Below, in pieces: positions 18,262 through 27,707 of a stretch of 64,000 nucleotides of DNA (positions are counted from its first letter, which is position 1; every line of letters begins with the position of its first letter). This DNA is from Aureimonas sp. AU20 (lineage in GTDB: Bacteria; Pseudomonadota; Alphaproteobacteria; Rhizobiales; Rhizobiaceae): assembly GCF_001442755.1 (NCBI RefSeq), contig NZ_CP006369.1, positions 248,001 through 312,000 on the forward strand, given 5' to 3'. Both the position numbers and the translations under genes were made by a program. The notes under the pieces were generated by a model. It was not told where the DNA came from. It did no database searches and saw only the letters and a program-made list of their open reading frames with translations.

Positions 18262-19256
18262 CGCGCGCGGTTCCGATAGGCGTTCATCGCGATCACCAGA
18301 AGCAGGAACCCGCCCCAGATGAAGTCGATGAGATGGTTGGAGAAGCGCATCATCTGGAAACCGGAGGCCAGCAGCATCAGCGCGATCACCGCGATGGAGA
18401 CGCCGGCCACCGTGCCGCGCCCGCCCGCCGGGTTGGTGCCGCCGAGAACGGCGATCAGCACCGCCTGAAGGAGGTAGGATGTGCCGTAGTCCGACTTGGC
18501 AGCGTTGGTGCGGCCCGACAGCATGATGCCGGCGATCGAGGCGAGAACGCCCGTCGTCATGTAGGAATAAAGGATCATCCGGTCGCGCTTGAGGCCTGCG
18601 AAGACGGCGGCGCGAGGGTTGGTTCCGATCAGCATCAGGTTGAGGCCGAAGGGCGTGCGCGTCAGAACGAGCGCGATCGTGGCAGCAACCAGCAGGAAGA
18701 GCACGAGCGGGGCGGCTATGCCGAAGATCTTGCCGTTGCCGATCAGGCCCCAATAGGCGGGAAAGCCGGTGATCGCCGGGCCGCCGGTCAGGACGACGCA
18801 GAAGCCGGTGAAGATCTGGCCCGTGCCGAGCGTCGCCAGGATCGGCGTGATGCGCGCTTTGGCGATCAACAGGCCGTTGAGAAGGCCCGCCGACAGGCCG
18901 ACAAGGAGCGCCAGAAGGACGCCGGTACCGACCCGCAACACCTCCGAGGCGCCGCTCGCCCCGGCTTCCGCCGGCATGTAGCGCGAGAAGTAGACGCCCG
19001 CGAGAATGCCCGACAGGTTGGCGATGCCGATCACCGACAGGTCGATGCCGCCCGTCAGCATGGCCAGCATCATGGCGATGGCGAGGATGCCGAGCTCGGG
19101 GAAGACGAAGCTGATGGACTCGAAATTGTAGTAGCGCAGGAACTTGTTGGGCTCCAAAAACGACATCAGCGCGAAGATCAGGGCGGTGATGACGAGGAGC
19201 TGGACGATATTGTTGTCGCGCGAGACGAGACGGCGGACGTCGAAAGTCTGGTTCAT
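18258..19256 (-). CDS. sugar ABC transporter permease 2 (RbsC type)
   Basis: This 332-residue permease of the BPD_transp_2 family has an N-terminal hydrophilic segment, then about 8-10 hydrophobic helices. The typical LTGGIDLSVIGIANLSG lies near 85, and VLGGTNPAGGRGTVAGV near 280. The ATG at 19256 is chosen because AAGGAGG sits just upstream; an ATG at 19295 would overlap the preceding permease and lacks support. It pairs with the permease encoded immediately upstream, forming a probable heterodimer. Confidence 0.9.
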   Translation of the reverse strand: MNQTFDVRRLVSRDNNIVQLLVITALIFALMSFLEPNKFLRYYNFESISFVFPELGILAIAMMLAMLTGGIDLSVIGIANLSGILAGVYFSRYMPAEAGASGASEVLRVGTGVLLALLVGLSAGLLNGLLIAKARITPILATLGTGQIFTGFCVVLTGGPAITGFPAYWGLIGNGKIFGIAAPLVLFLLVAATIALVLTRTPFGLNLMLIGTNPRAAVFAGLKRDRMILYSYMTTGVLASIAGIMLSGRTNAAKSDYGTSYLLQAVLIAVLGGTNPAGGRGTVAGVSIAVIALMLLASGFQMMRFSNHLIDFIWGGFLLLVIAMNAYRNRAR

Positions 19257-19267
19257 CAGGGCCTCCT

Positions 19268-20239
19268 TCACGCCAGTTTCTTGCGGTCGCGCCACGCCGT
19301 GAGGGCGGTCGCCGCGACGATCACGGCGCCGACGACGACCCCCTGCCAGGTGTTGTCGACGCGCATGATGATGAGGCTGTTCTTGATCAGCACCAGCATG
19401 AAGACGCCGAGCAGCGTGCCGAGCACCGAGCCGCGCCCGCCGAAGATCGACGCGCCGCCGAGCACCACGGCGGCGATCACGTCGAGCTCGAAGCCGACGA
19501 AGTCGCGCGGGTTGGCGAGCCAGATCATCGAGGCGTGGAGCAGCCCCGCGAAGCCCGCCAGCGCGCCGGCGAGGCCATAGACGACATAGACGATGCGGCG
19601 GTTGTCGAAGCCGACGCGCTTGGCCGATTCCGCGTCGCCGCCATAGGCGAAGAGGCCGCGCCCGAGCATGGTGCGCGTCAGAAACAGCCAGACCGCGATG
19701 GCGAGGCCGAGATAGACGAAGAGCATGGCCGTGAGCTGGCTGCCGCCGATCTCGATCGTGGTGCGGCCGAAGCCGATCAGCGACTGGGGCATGCGGTCGA
19801 TATTGATGATCGACGTGCCGACGAGCCCCAGCAGGAGGCCGCGCACCACCGAGGCGGTGCCGAGCGTCACGATCAGCGGGATCATGCGGAAGCTATGGAT
19901 GAAGGCGGCGTTCAGGAGACCGCAGACGAGGCCGATCAGCGTGGCGCCGATGAAGGGTAGGACCACGCCCTGATAGCCGAAATGGTTCATCGCGATGACG
20001 GTGAGATACATGCCCGCCGCCGCGAAGGCGGGAAAGGACACGTCGATGCCGCCCGAGATCATCACCATCAGGACGCTGAGCGCCATGATGCCGATGACGA
20101 CATTGGCGCGCAGGAGATTGAACAGGTTGTCGAGCTGCCAGAAGGCCGGGTTGATCAGGCCGATCAGCACCATCGCAAGGAGGAGGATCGCAGCGACCGC
20201 GGTTTCGGAGCGGCGGAACAGGGAGGGCAGGGAAGCCAT
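19268..20239 (-). CDS. sugar ABC transporter permease 1 (RbsC type)
   Basis: This 323-residue inner-membrane permease is of the same family, with MISGGIDVSFPAFAAAGMYL near residue 65, IVTLGTASVVRGLLLGL near 120 and VLGGASIFGGRGSVLGTLLG near 265. The start codon overlaps the ATPase stop by one base (TGATG), indicating translational coupling. Two separate permease genes distinguish this importer from operon 1, where only one is present. Confidence 0.9.
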   Translation of the reverse strand: MASLPSLFRRSETAVAAILLLAMVLIGLINPAFWQLDNLFNLLRANVVIGIMALSVLMVMISGGIDVSFPAFAAAGMYLTVIAMNHFGYQGVVLPFIGATLIGLVCGLLNAAFIHSFRMIPLIVTLGTASVVRGLLLGLVGTSIINIDRMPQSLIGFGRTTIEIGGSQLTAMLFVYLGLAIAVWLFLTRTMLGRGLFAYGGDAESAKRVGFDNRRIVYVVYGLAGALAGFAGLLHASMIWLANPRDFVGFELDVIAAVVLGGASIFGGRGSVLGTLLGVFMLVLIKNSLIIMRVDNTWQGVVVGAVIVAATALTAWRDRKKLA

Positions 20240-21735
20240 CAGCGTAGGCCCTTCAGGCGGGCGTGGACATCGTCCTCTTCGATCGTGGCGGCGTCGAGCT
20301 CCTCGACGATCCGGCCGCGATGCATCATGAGGATCCGGTTGCAGTTGCCGATCAGCTCGGGCACGTCGTCGGAAATCATCAGGACGGCGAGCCCCCGCGT
20401 CACGGCCAGATCCCGCAGGCGGCGGTGGATCTCGGCCTTGGAGCCGACATCGACGCCGACGGTCGGCCCGTTCAGGATCAGCACCTTGGGATCGGTCAGC
20501 AGCCATCGGCCGATGATGACGCGCTGCTGGTTGCCGCCCGACAGCTGGCCGACCGGCTTCTCGATGTCGGGTGTGGCGATGCGCATGGCCTCCACCGTGC
20601 CGCCGGCCATGGCGGCGACGCGCCGCCGGTCGATGAAGAGCGCGCGCGTCGCCCGCTCGATGACGCTGGAGACGATGTTGCGGGCGATGGACTGGCTCAT
20701 GAAGAGCCCTTCCGACAGGCGGTCCTCCGGCACATAGGCGATGCCGGCGCCGATCGCCTCCTGGACCGAGGCGAGGCGACGCTCAAGCCCGTCGATCAGG
20801 ATCGTGCCGCGCCGATCGGGCTTCATGCCGAACAGCGCCAGGGCAAGCTCCGTCCGGCCCGAGCCGAGAAGCCCGCTGAGACCGACGATCTCGCCGGCGC
20901 GCAGGCGAAGATCGACGCCCTCCACCAGCGTGCCGACGCTCAAGGATCGCGCTTCGAGCCGGGGCGGAACGGCTTCATCGCCGGTCCAGCGATACCGCTC
21001 GACGCCGATGTCCTGGCCGGTCATCTCGCGCGTGATGCGCGCCTCGTCGAACTCGGCCGTCGGCCCTTCGGCGACCTTGCGCCCGTTGCGGAACACCACG
21101 ATGCGCTCGGAGATGTCGAGCATCTCGCTCATCTTGTGGCTGACGAAGAGAACGGCGATGCCGCGCGACTGGATTTCGCGCACCAGCTGGAACAACCGGT
21201 CGACCTCGCGTCCCGTCAGCGCCGTCGTCGGCTCGTCCATGACGAGGAGGCGCACGTCCGACATCAGCGCGCGGGCGATGGCGACGAGCTGCCGGTCGGC
21301 CGTGGAGAGGCTGCCGACCTCGGCTTCGAGATCGATGTCGACGCCGAGGCGGGCGAGCGCTTCCGCCCCCAGCCGGCGCATCTCGGCGCGGCGGGCGAGC
21401 GAGCGCTTCTCGCTGAGCAGCTTGTTGAGGGAGAGGTTCTCCGCGACCGTGAGGTTCGGGAACAGCGAGAAATCCTGGTAGATGACCTGGACGCCGTGCG
21501 CGATCGCCTCGCGCGGGGTCAGCGCCCGCACCGGCTCGCCGTCGATGGCGATCTCGCCCTCGTCGGGCTGGTAGATGCCGGAGATGATCTTGATCAGCGT
21601 CGACTTGCCCGAGCCGTTCTCGCCGGCGAGGCAGACGATTTCGGCGGGTCGGATCTGGAAGTCGATCGCGTCGAGCGCCTTCATGCCGGGAAAGCGCTTG
21701 GTGACGGACCGAAGGTCGATCAGGAATTCGGCCAT
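20239..21735 (-). CDS. sugar ABC transporter ATPase, RbsA type with altered second Walker B
   Basis: This 498-residue protein has tandem nucleotide-binding domains. Domain 1 has GENGSGKST and LLVMDEPTTAL. Domain 2 has the usual weak Walker A (GLLGSGRTE) and LSGGNQQRV, but its Walker B reads VLILNGPTVGVDVGSK, so the usual Asp-Glu pair is Asn-Gly. That removes the catalytic glutamate from the site it would normally serve. The homologue at 11659 keeps DEP here. ATG at 21735 is preferred; an in-frame ATG at 21762 is possible and neither has a strong ribosome binding site. Confidence 0.88.
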   Translation of the reverse strand: MAEFLIDLRSVTKRFPGMKALDAIDFQIRPAEIVCLAGENGSGKSTLIKIISGIYQPDEGEIAIDGEPVRALTPREAIAHGVQVIYQDFSLFPNLTVAENLSLNKLLSEKRSLARRAEMRRLGAEALARLGVDIDLEAEVGSLSTADRQLVAIARALMSDVRLLVMDEPTTALTGREVDRLFQLVREIQSRGIAVLFVSHKMSEMLDISERIVVFRNGRKVAEGPTAEFDEARITREMTGQDIGVERYRWTGDEAVPPRLEARSLSVGTLVEGVDLRLRAGEIVGLSGLLGSGRTELALALFGMKPDRRGTILIDGLERRLASVQEAIGAGIAYVPEDRLSEGLFMSQSIARNIVSSVIERATRALFIDRRRVAAMAGGTVEAMRIATPDIEKPVGQLSGGNQQRVIIGRWLLTDPKVLILNGPTVGVDVGSKAEIHRRLRDLAVTRGLAVLMISDDVPELIGNCNRILMMHRGRIVEELDAATIEEDDVHARLKGLR

Positions 21736-21883
21736 GAAATTCCGTTCGGAACGGTCGGCCATGTCGCCCGCTGGGGGCGCCGCTCATGGCTTCGACGGGA
21801 CGGGAATGAGAAGGGGAGGACGATCCGCGACGCGCGGGCGGATCGGCTCGGGCGCTTGCGAGCGCGCGACGGACGGACAGAAG

Positions 21884-21922
21884 CTCGCGAGGGGCGACCC
21901 TTTTCGGGCCGCCCCTCGCGAG
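21884..21922 (-). other. strong stem-loop 3' of binding-protein gene
   Basis: CTCGCGAGGGGCG and CGCCCCTCGCGAG form a perfect 13-bp stem with a 13-nt loop that can add three more GC pairs (CCC/GGG). It lies 6 bp after the binding-protein stop on the minus strand and about 150 bp before the ATPase start. There is no T-run on either strand. The most likely role is protection of the binding-protein transcript or partial attenuation. Confidence 0.7.
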
Positions 21923-21928
21923 GTCCGA

Positions 21929-22975
21929 TTAGAAGTTGTAGTCCGCCATGTTGGCGGCGGTGACGCCGACCCAGCCCTGGCCGTAGAGAAGGTTCGGCGC
22001 GGCGCCGGCAGGCGTCGTCAGGTTCTCGTACCCGGTCAGGCCGAGATTGAGGCCCGCCTTGATCTCGTCCTTCTTGCCCGCGAGGGCCATGGCCGCGATC
22101 GTGTTCATGGCGTAGCCGGCAACCGCCGGGTCCCAGAACTGGATGTACTGGATGTCGCCGTCCTTGAGATACTGGCCGGCGACGGAAGGCAGGCCGGTGC
22201 CAGCGAAGAACAGCTTGTCCTTCAGCCCGCGTTCGGCGATGAGGCGCCCGGCGCCCGCCGAGGTCGGCATCGGACCACCCAGAATGCCCTTGAGCTGGGG
22301 ATAGGTGGTCAGCGCCTGCGACAGCTTGGTGTAGTCGGTGTTGGCGTCGTCATAGGTCTCGAGGCGGCCGGTGGCCTCGGACATCTTGGGGAAGTGCTCT
22401 TTCTGGTAGGCGACCGCGCCGTCGACCCACTCGTTCTGCGACTGCGAGGTGAGGCTGCCGACCGTGGTGACGTACTGGCCTTCGCCGTTCATGCTCTTGC
22501 CGAGCGTTTCCATCAGCTTGGCGCCATAGGCCTTGTTGTCGAAGGCCTCCAGCACGTAATCGGCGTTCTTGAGGTTGGATGCCTCGTGCGCCACCACCAC
22601 GATGCCGCGCTCGCGCGCCTTCTGGAGCACGGGCTCGACGGCCTCGACCGAGAAGGGAACGACGCAGATGGCGTCAACGCCCTGCGCGATCAGGTTCTCG
22701 ATGATCTGGACCTGGGCGGCCGCGTCGGCCTGGCTCGGGCCGACCTGGAAGGCGTCGTGGCCGGTGTCCTTGGCGAACTGGTCGACGCCGGCATGCATGC
22801 GGTCGAACCAGGCGATGCCGTCCACCTTCACGACGGTCGCGATGGTGAATTCCTTGCCGGCCTTTTCCGACGAGATGTCGGTGCGGGCCTTGCTCGTGTC
22901 GACGACGCCTTGCGCCAAGGCGGGCGCGGCGGCGAGCGACAGGCCCAGCGCCAGAGATGCGATCAGTGTTTTCAT
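21929..22975 (-). CDS. sugar ABC transporter periplasmic binding protein
   Basis: This 348-residue exported Peripla_BP_4 protein has a signal peptide at 1-22 ending ALA-QG. It carries typical lobes (IATVVKVDGIAWFDRMHAG, LIAQGVDAICVVPFS, YVTTVGSLTSQSQN and GYAMNTIAAMAL). The ATG at 22975 is preceded by GAGGAGGAA, which fixes the start. Its gene lies between deoC and the ATPase. The operon suggests 2-deoxyribose or a related pentose/deoxynucleoside moiety as ligand, but related proteins bind rhamnose, autoinducer-2 and others, so the ligand is unproven. Confidence 0.9.
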   Translation of the reverse strand: MKTLIASLALGLSLAAAPALAQGVVDTSKARTDISSEKAGKEFTIATVVKVDGIAWFDRMHAGVDQFAKDTGHDAFQVGPSQADAAAQVQIIENLIAQGVDAICVVPFSVEAVEPVLQKARERGIVVVAHEASNLKNADYVLEAFDNKAYGAKLMETLGKSMNGEGQYVTTVGSLTSQSQNEWVDGAVAYQKEHFPKMSEATGRLETYDDANTDYTKLSQALTTYPQLKGILGGPMPTSAGAGRLIAERGLKDKLFFAGTGLPSVAGQYLKDGDIQYIQFWDPAVAGYAMNTIAAMALAGKKDEIKAGLNLGLTGYENLTTPAGAAPNLLYGQGWVGVTAANMADYNF

Positions 22976-23022
22976 CGATTCCTCCTCCTCGATCGATGCG
23001 GTGATGAGCCGCTTGTCGATAT

Positions 23023-23724
23023 TCAGTATCCTCCGGCGGACGCCTTCTCCTGCGAGGCATCCACGATGGCGACGCTGGCGCTCGCGCCGATCCGGCTGGC
23101 GCCCGCCGCCACCATGGCGCGCGCGACCTCGGCCGTGCGGATGCCGCCCGACGCCTTGACGCCGATGTCGGGGCCGACGGTCCGGCGCATCAGGGCCACG
23201 GCCTCCACCGTGGCGCCTCCGGTCGAAAAGCCGGTGGATGTCTTGACGAAGTCCGCGCCGGTCTCGGCCGCGATGCGGCAGGCAGCTATGATCTGCGCCT
23301 CGTCGAGAAGGCAGGTCTCCAGGATCACCTTCAGAACCCGGCCGCCGGACGCCGCGCGAACGGCGGCGATATCGGCGCGCACGCGCTCCAGATCGCCCTC
23401 CCGCAGGGCTCCGATGTCGAGAACCATGTCGAGTTCGTCGGCGCCCTCGCCGACGAGCCAGGCCGCTTCCGCAGCCTTGGCCGCCGCGCCGCTCGCCCCG
23501 AGCGGGAAGCCCAGAACCGCGCATGTCTTGACGCTGGACCCGCGAAGACGCTCGGCGACGAAGGCGGCATGAACGCCGTTGACGCAGACCGACGCGAAAC
23601 CGTGCGCCAGGGCCTCGTCGCAATGGCGCGCGACGTCGGCGCGCGAGGCGTCAGGCTTGAGGACCGTGTGATCGATCAGGCCCGCCAGCCCGATCTCCCC
23701 ATTCGCACTTCCGAGGGCCTGCAT
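23023..23724 (-). CDS. deoC: deoxyribose-phosphate aldolase
   Basis: DeoC (233 residues) cleaves 2-deoxy-D-ribose-5-phosphate to glyceraldehyde-3-phosphate and acetaldehyde. The family hallmarks are present: DHTVLKPDA near the N-terminus, the Schiff-base lysine in [15 protein letters not shown] near 165, and the second active-site lysine in VKASGGIRT near 194. The ATG at 23724 has GGGAGA upstream; the TTG four codons earlier is less likely. It is the first gene of the minus-strand operon, next to a divergent DeoR regulator, with a long dyad just upstream of its ribosome binding site. Confidence 0.93.
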   Translation of the reverse strand: MQALGSANGEIGLAGLIDHTVLKPDASRADVARHCDEALAHGFASVCVNGVHAAFVAERLRGSSVKTCAVLGFPLGASGAAAKAAEAAWLVGEGADELDMVLDIGALREGDLERVRADIAAVRAASGGRVLKVILETCLLDEAQIIAACRIAAETGADFVKTSTGFSTGGATVEAVALMRRTVGPDIGVKASGGIRTAEVARAMVAAGASRIGASASVAIVDASQEKASAGGY

Positions 23725-23732
23725 GAACTCTC

Positions 23733-23764
23733 CCAAAATTTGTGAACATCGTCACAGAATTTGG
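23733..23764. promoter_or_regulatory. 32-bp dyad, candidate DeoR-family operator
   Basis: Two 13-bp half-sites, CCAAAATTTGTGA and TCACAGAATTTGG, are inverted repeats matching at 11 of 13 positions around a 6-bp spacer. The dyad starts 9 bp upstream of the deoC ATG and lies between deoC and the divergent deoR-like gene, the position expected for repression by that regulator. The core TGTGA-N6-TCACA also matches the CRP consensus, so control by a CRP-like protein is an alternative reading. Confidence 0.65.
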
Positions 23765-23856
23765 CATAGGTTTTTCACGCGGGTCTTGACCCGTCAAGGC
23801 GATAATTCGACGGTCCCCAAACGAACGTCCCCCACGAGGCTGCGAAGGAAGGGCCG

Positions 23857-24582
23857 ATGGCATTGAAGAAGTCGGAGCGTCTCGCAAAGCTCGACGAGCG
23901 GCTGAAGTCGGAAGGGGTTCTCCACCTCAAGCAGGCGGCGGGGCTTCTCGGCGTGTCCGAGATGACGATCCGGCGCGATCTGGCGAGCGCCCCCGAAACC
24001 TTCCACTATCTCGGCGGATACATCCTGCCCGCCCAGGGCGAGCGGGGCGGGCTCTATCGTCTGGATGCGGAAAACGACGAGCATGCCGACGCCAAGGACG
24101 CGGCCTGCCGGCGCGCCGCCGCGCTCGTTCGCCCCGGCGACACCATCTTCCTGGACTGCGGCACGACGACGCCGCATCTCGCCGCCTATCTGCCGGGCGA
24201 CGGCCCTTTGACGGTGGTCTGCTACGCCCTCAACATCGCGAACCGTCTGGCCCTCAGACCCAATATCCGCATGATCGTCCTGGGAGGATTGTTTCATCCC
24301 TCCGCCCAGACCTTCTCGGGCGACGAGGCGATCCGCACGATCGAGCACCTGCGCATCAACCATGCGATCCTGTCGGCCGGCGGCGTCCACGCCACGCACG
24401 GCGTCACCTGTTCGAACTTCAACGAGGTGCCGATCAAGCAGGCGGCGATGAAGCGCGCGCTCCGGCGAACGCTCGTTGTGGACGAGAGCAAGCTGGGATG
24501 CGTGCGCCCCGCCTTCTTCGCCGCCGTCGATCAGTTCGACGAGATTGTCACCGAAACGAGCGTCACCCTGGCCCCGGTGTAG
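23857..24582 (+). CDS. DeoR-family transcriptional regulator
   Basis: This 241-residue repressor-type regulator has an N-terminal DeoR helix-turn-helix (LKQAAGLLGVSEMTIRRDLAS at about 22-42) and a C-terminal DeoRC sugar-phosphate sensor domain with DTIFLDCGTTTPHLAAYL near 95 and HAILSAGGVHATHGVTCSNFNEV near 170. It is transcribed divergently from deoC with an extended dyad in between. The effector is expected to be a phosphorylated sugar, plausibly deoxyribose-5-phosphate, by analogy with DeoR. Confidence 0.9.
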   Translation: MALKKSERLAKLDERLKSEGVLHLKQAAGLLGVSEMTIRRDLASAPETFHYLGGYILPAQGERGGLYRLDAENDEHADAKDAACRRAAALVRPGDTIFLDCGTTTPHLAAYLPGDGPLTVVCYALNIANRLALRPNIRMIVLGGLFHPSAQTFSGDEAIRTIEHLRINHAILSAGGVHATHGVTCSNFNEVPIKQAAMKRALRRTLVVDESKLGCVRPAFFAAVDQFDEIVTETSVTLAPV

Positions 24583-24671
24583 CGGCCCCCTCGCTTAGGC
24601 TTGCGCGCGGAAAGCCACCATGCCCCTCTTCGCGCCGCAAATTCGCGGGTTTTGCCCTTCACAGGACGAGC

Positions 24672-25427
24672 ATGGTTCGAGCGAAAACCCTGCGTCCTCT
24701 CCTGCTCCTTTGTCTGCTTCTGGCCGGGGGCGGGCGGGCGCTGGCGGCCGGCGAAGGCGAGGAGACCAAGCGGTCGGTCAGTTTCGCCGAGGCGACCTGC
24801 CGGATCATCGAGGACGAGGCCGCCCGCAACGGCCTGCCGGCGTCCTTCTTCGCCCGTCTGATCTGGAGGGAAAGCCTCTTCAACCCGAAGGTGATCAGCC
24901 CAAAGGGCGCCCAGGGAATCGCCCAGTTCATGCCGGGCACCGCCGCCGAGCGCGGGCTCGCCGATCCGTTCGACGTGCCGACTGCGCTGGCGCATTCCGC
25001 GCAATATCTGACCGAGCTGAAAGCGAAGATGGGAAGCCTCGGCCTTGCCGCCGCGGCCTACAATGCCGGCCCGAACCGGGTCGCGGCGTGGAAGCAGGGC
25101 AAATCCGCCCTGCCGCTGGAAACGCAGGACTATGTCCACTGGATCACCGGGCATTCGGCCGAGGACTGGTCGGCGGCCACAAAGGCGCTGCCGCTTCTCC
25201 CGATCGCGGAGAAGATGCCCTTCGCAACGGCCTGCCGCAAGCTCGCCGCCCGGGGCCTGACGGCCAGGATGCCGGACGGGACGCTGAAACCCTCGGGCTG
25301 GCAGGCGCTCCTGATCTCGGGCCTCGGCATCCAGCAGGTCAAGGCCTCCCGGCAGGGGCGCATCCGCGTCGTGATCGACACGGAGGCGCCGGCTCGCCGT
25401 GCCGGCGCCGCGTCGCGGCCGAAATAG
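24672..25427 (+). CDS. lytic transglycosylase, SLT domain
   Basis: This 251-residue exported murein hydrolase is expected to cleave the MurNAc-GlcNAc bond to make 1,6-anhydro ends. Residues 1-25 form a signal peptide (leucine-rich, ending RALA-AG). The SLT domain has the catalytic Glu in [13 protein letters not shown] near 59, then [13 protein letters not shown], and the [11 protein letters not shown] motif near 122. The C-terminal third (about 170-251) is unassigned. The start is placed at ATG 24672 with AGGA upstream, since the frame to 24498 is antisense-like. It sits between the DeoR gene and catalase without obvious functional linkage. Confidence 0.88.
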   Translation: MVRAKTLRPLLLLCLLLAGGGRALAAGEGEETKRSVSFAEATCRIIEDEAARNGLPASFFARLIWRESLFNPKVISPKGAQGIAQFMPGTAAERGLADPFDVPTALAHSAQYLTELKAKMGSLGLAAAAYNAGPNRVAAWKQGKSALPLETQDYVHWITGHSAEDWSAATKALPLLPIAEKMPFATACRKLAARGLTARMPDGTLKPSGWQALLISGLGIQQVKASRQGRIRVVIDTEAPARRAGAASRPK

Positions 25428-25578
25428 GCGAGTTCGCGCCGCTATCCGATCCATTGATCGTAGCCTGCTTCGTTTTCTCATTTACGGAATTTCCCCCGCG
25501 ACCGTTTTGATCGTTGCCGGGGCTCGGGCGCGACCCAGATTGGAACCGTTCGAAGGTTTCAGACGAACGGGGACGACC

Positions 25579-27660
25579 ATGACAGACCATTCCAAGACGA
25601 ATCCGGGCCATGGCGGGGAGACCCATCAGGTGGCGGACGCCGACCATCCCGTGCTGACCACGAACCACGGCACGCCGATCAGCGACAACCAGAACCAACT
25701 GAAGGCGGGCGAGCGCGGGCCCGTTCTGCTGGAAGACGAGGTCTATCGCGAAAAGATCAACCATTTCGACCACGAGCGCATTCCCGAGCGCATCGTCCAC
25801 GCGCGCGGCTCGGCCGCGCACGGCTATTTCGAATGCACGGACAGCCTGGCCGACATCACGCGCGCCGACCTCTTTCAGAAGAAGGGGCAGCGGACCGACG
25901 TGTTCGTGCGCTTCTCCACCGTCGCGGGCGGGGCGGGGTCCAGCGACACGCCGCGCGACGTGCGCGGCTTCGCGGTGAAGTTCTATACCCGCGAGGGCAA
26001 TTGGGACCTCGTCGGCAACAACATCCCGATCTTCTTCATCCAGGACGCGATCAAGTTTCCCGACCTGATCCATGCCGCCAAGATGGAGGCCGACCGTGGC
26101 TATCCCCAGGCCGCGACCGCGCACGACACGTTCTGGGACTTCATCTCCCTGATGCCGGAATCGACCCACATGGCGATGTGGATCATGTCGGACCGGACCC
26201 TGCCGCGCACCTTCGCCAACATGGAAGGCTTCGGCATCCACACGTTCCGGTTCGTCAACCGGGAGGGCAAGTCCACCTTCGTGAAGTTCCACTGGAAGCC
26301 GAAGGCGGGTCTCGCCTCGACCATCTGGGACGAGACCGTGAAGGTCGCGGGTGCCGATCCCGATTTTCAGCGGCGCGACCTGTTCGAGCGGATCGGGCGC
26401 GGGGACTATCCCGAATGGGAACTGGGCGTCCAGCTCTTCGACCAGGCCTTTGCCGACAGCCAGCCCTATGACGTCCTGGACGCGACCAAGATCATTCCGG
26501 AGGAGATCCTGCCCGTCCGCATCGTCGGCAAGATGGTTCTCGACCGCTATCCCGACAACTACTTCGCCGAGACCGAGCAGGTGGCCTTCGTGCCGAGCCA
26601 TGTCGTGCCCGGCATCGGCTTCTCCAACGACCCGCTGCTGCAGGGGCGCCTGTTCAGCTACACCGACACGCAGCTCTCGCGCCTCGGCACGGTGAACTTC
26701 CACCAGCTTCCGATCAACCAGGCCAAGGGCCGCCCGGACGGCTGCCCGTTCATGAACCAGCAGCGCGACGGGCACATGCAGATGCAGGTGCCCAAGGGCC
26801 GCGCCAACTACGAGCCCAACAGTCTGGCCAAGGTGGGCGAGCCCGGCGGCGCGCGCGAGGACCCGGAAAACGGCTACCGCACCTTCCCCTCGCAGGAAGA
26901 GGGCGAGAAGCTGCGCATCCGGCCCGAGAGCTTCGCCGACCATTACAGCCAGGCGCGCCTCTTCTGGCGCTCGATGGACCCGGCCGAGCAGGCGCACATC
27001 GCCTCCGCCTTCGTGTTCGAACTCTCCAAGGTCTCGATCGAGCACATCCGCGTGGCGATGATGGCCAATCTGCGCAATGTCGACGAGGCGCTCGCGAGCC
27101 GCGTCGCCGAGGGCCTGGCGATGGACCTGCCCAAGGCCTCGCCGACCAAGGTGCCGGTGATCGACATGGCGCCTTCGCCGGCGCTGCGCATCGTGCGCGG
27201 ACCGCTGGAAAAGCACACGCTGCAGGGGCGCACGGTCGGCATCCTCTTTGCCGAGGGCACCGACGCGGCCGAGTTGAAGGCGGTGAAGGACGCGGTCAAG
27301 TCGGCGGGCGGCCATCCCATAACGATCGCGCCCAAGGTCGGGGCCGTGCCCTTGTCGGACGGAAGCCGCGTGAAGGCGGACGCCCAGCTCTTCGGCCAGC
27401 CCTCGGCGACGGTCGACGCCTGCGCCGTGGTTCTCAGCGAGGCGGCCTGCGCCAAGCTGGTGAAGGAAGCGGCGGCGGTGCAGTGGGTGATGGACGCCTT
27501 CGGCCACCTGAAGGCGATCGGCCACAACAAGGCCGCCAAGCCGCTGCTGGACAAGGCGGGCGTGGAGGCCGACGAGGGCGTCACGACGCTCGACGGCTTC
27601 GTGGAAGCGGCCAAGAAGCGCTACTGGGACCGCGAGGCCAAGGTGCGCACCCTGGCCTAA
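25579..27660 (+). CDS. katE: large-subunit (clade 2) catalase HPII type
   Basis: This 693-residue heme catalase converts hydrogen peroxide to water and oxygen. The catalytic His is in [15 protein letters not shown] near 75, the heme-pocket region [17 protein letters not shown] near 155, and the proximal heme Tyr in [13 protein letters not shown] near 357. After the catalase core, a C-terminal flavodoxin/DJ-1-like domain (about 535-693, beginning [18 protein letters not shown]) marks the large-subunit clade. The ATG at 25579 opens [13 protein letters not shown]. The gene stands alone and is followed by a perfect hairpin. No OxyR or RpoS-type site was identified. Confidence 0.95.
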   Translation: MTDHSKTNPGHGGETHQVADADHPVLTTNHGTPISDNQNQLKAGERGPVLLEDEVYREKINHFDHERIPERIVHARGSAAHGYFECTDSLADITRADLFQKKGQRTDVFVRFSTVAGGAGSSDTPRDVRGFAVKFYTREGNWDLVGNNIPIFFIQDAIKFPDLIHAAKMEADRGYPQAATAHDTFWDFISLMPESTHMAMWIMSDRTLPRTFANMEGFGIHTFRFVNREGKSTFVKFHWKPKAGLASTIWDETVKVAGADPDFQRRDLFERIGRGDYPEWELGVQLFDQAFADSQPYDVLDATKIIPEEILPVRIVGKMVLDRYPDNYFAETEQVAFVPSHVVPGIGFSNDPLLQGRLFSYTDTQLSRLGTVNFHQLPINQAKGRPDGCPFMNQQRDGHMQMQVPKGRANYEPNSLAKVGEPGGAREDPENGYRTFPSQEEGEKLRIRPESFADHYSQARLFWRSMDPAEQAHIASAFVFELSKVSIEHIRVAMMANLRNVDEALASRVAEGLAMDLPKASPTKVPVIDMAPSPALRIVRGPLEKHTLQGRTVGILFAEGTDAAELKAVKDAVKSAGGHPITIAPKVGAVPLSDGSRVKADAQLFGQPSATVDACAVVLSEAACAKLVKEAAAVQWVMDAFGHLKAIGHNKAAKPLLDKAGVEADEGVTTLDGFVEAAKKRYWDREAKVRTLA

Positions 27661-27662
27661 CA

Positions 27663-27707
27663 CCTGTGATTATCGAATGGCCGCTCATAGGAGCGGCCAT
27701 TCACAGG
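27663..27707 (+). terminator. hairpin terminator-like element after catalase
   Basis: GAATGGCCGCTC and GAGCGGCCATTC (27675-27702) form a perfect 12-bp stem with a 4-nt ATAG loop. An outer CCTGT/ACAGG pair (27663-27667 with 27703-27707) extends it past a 7-nt bulge. It starts 2 bp after the catalase stop. There is no T-run, so it may terminate weakly, work with Rho, or stabilise the mRNA 3' end. Confidence 0.65.

Noticed and set aside
25542..25575. Possible EcfG-type stress promoter (GGAAC) upstream of catalase
   Set aside because: GGAAC is present at 25542, but the expected GTT-type -10 element is not found 16-17 bp downstream, so the match is only a half-site.
25339..27663. Minus-strand open frame of 774 codons opposite catalase
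   Set aside because: It mirrors the catalase codons exactly, has no motif and no ribosome binding site, and the catalase reading is unambiguous.
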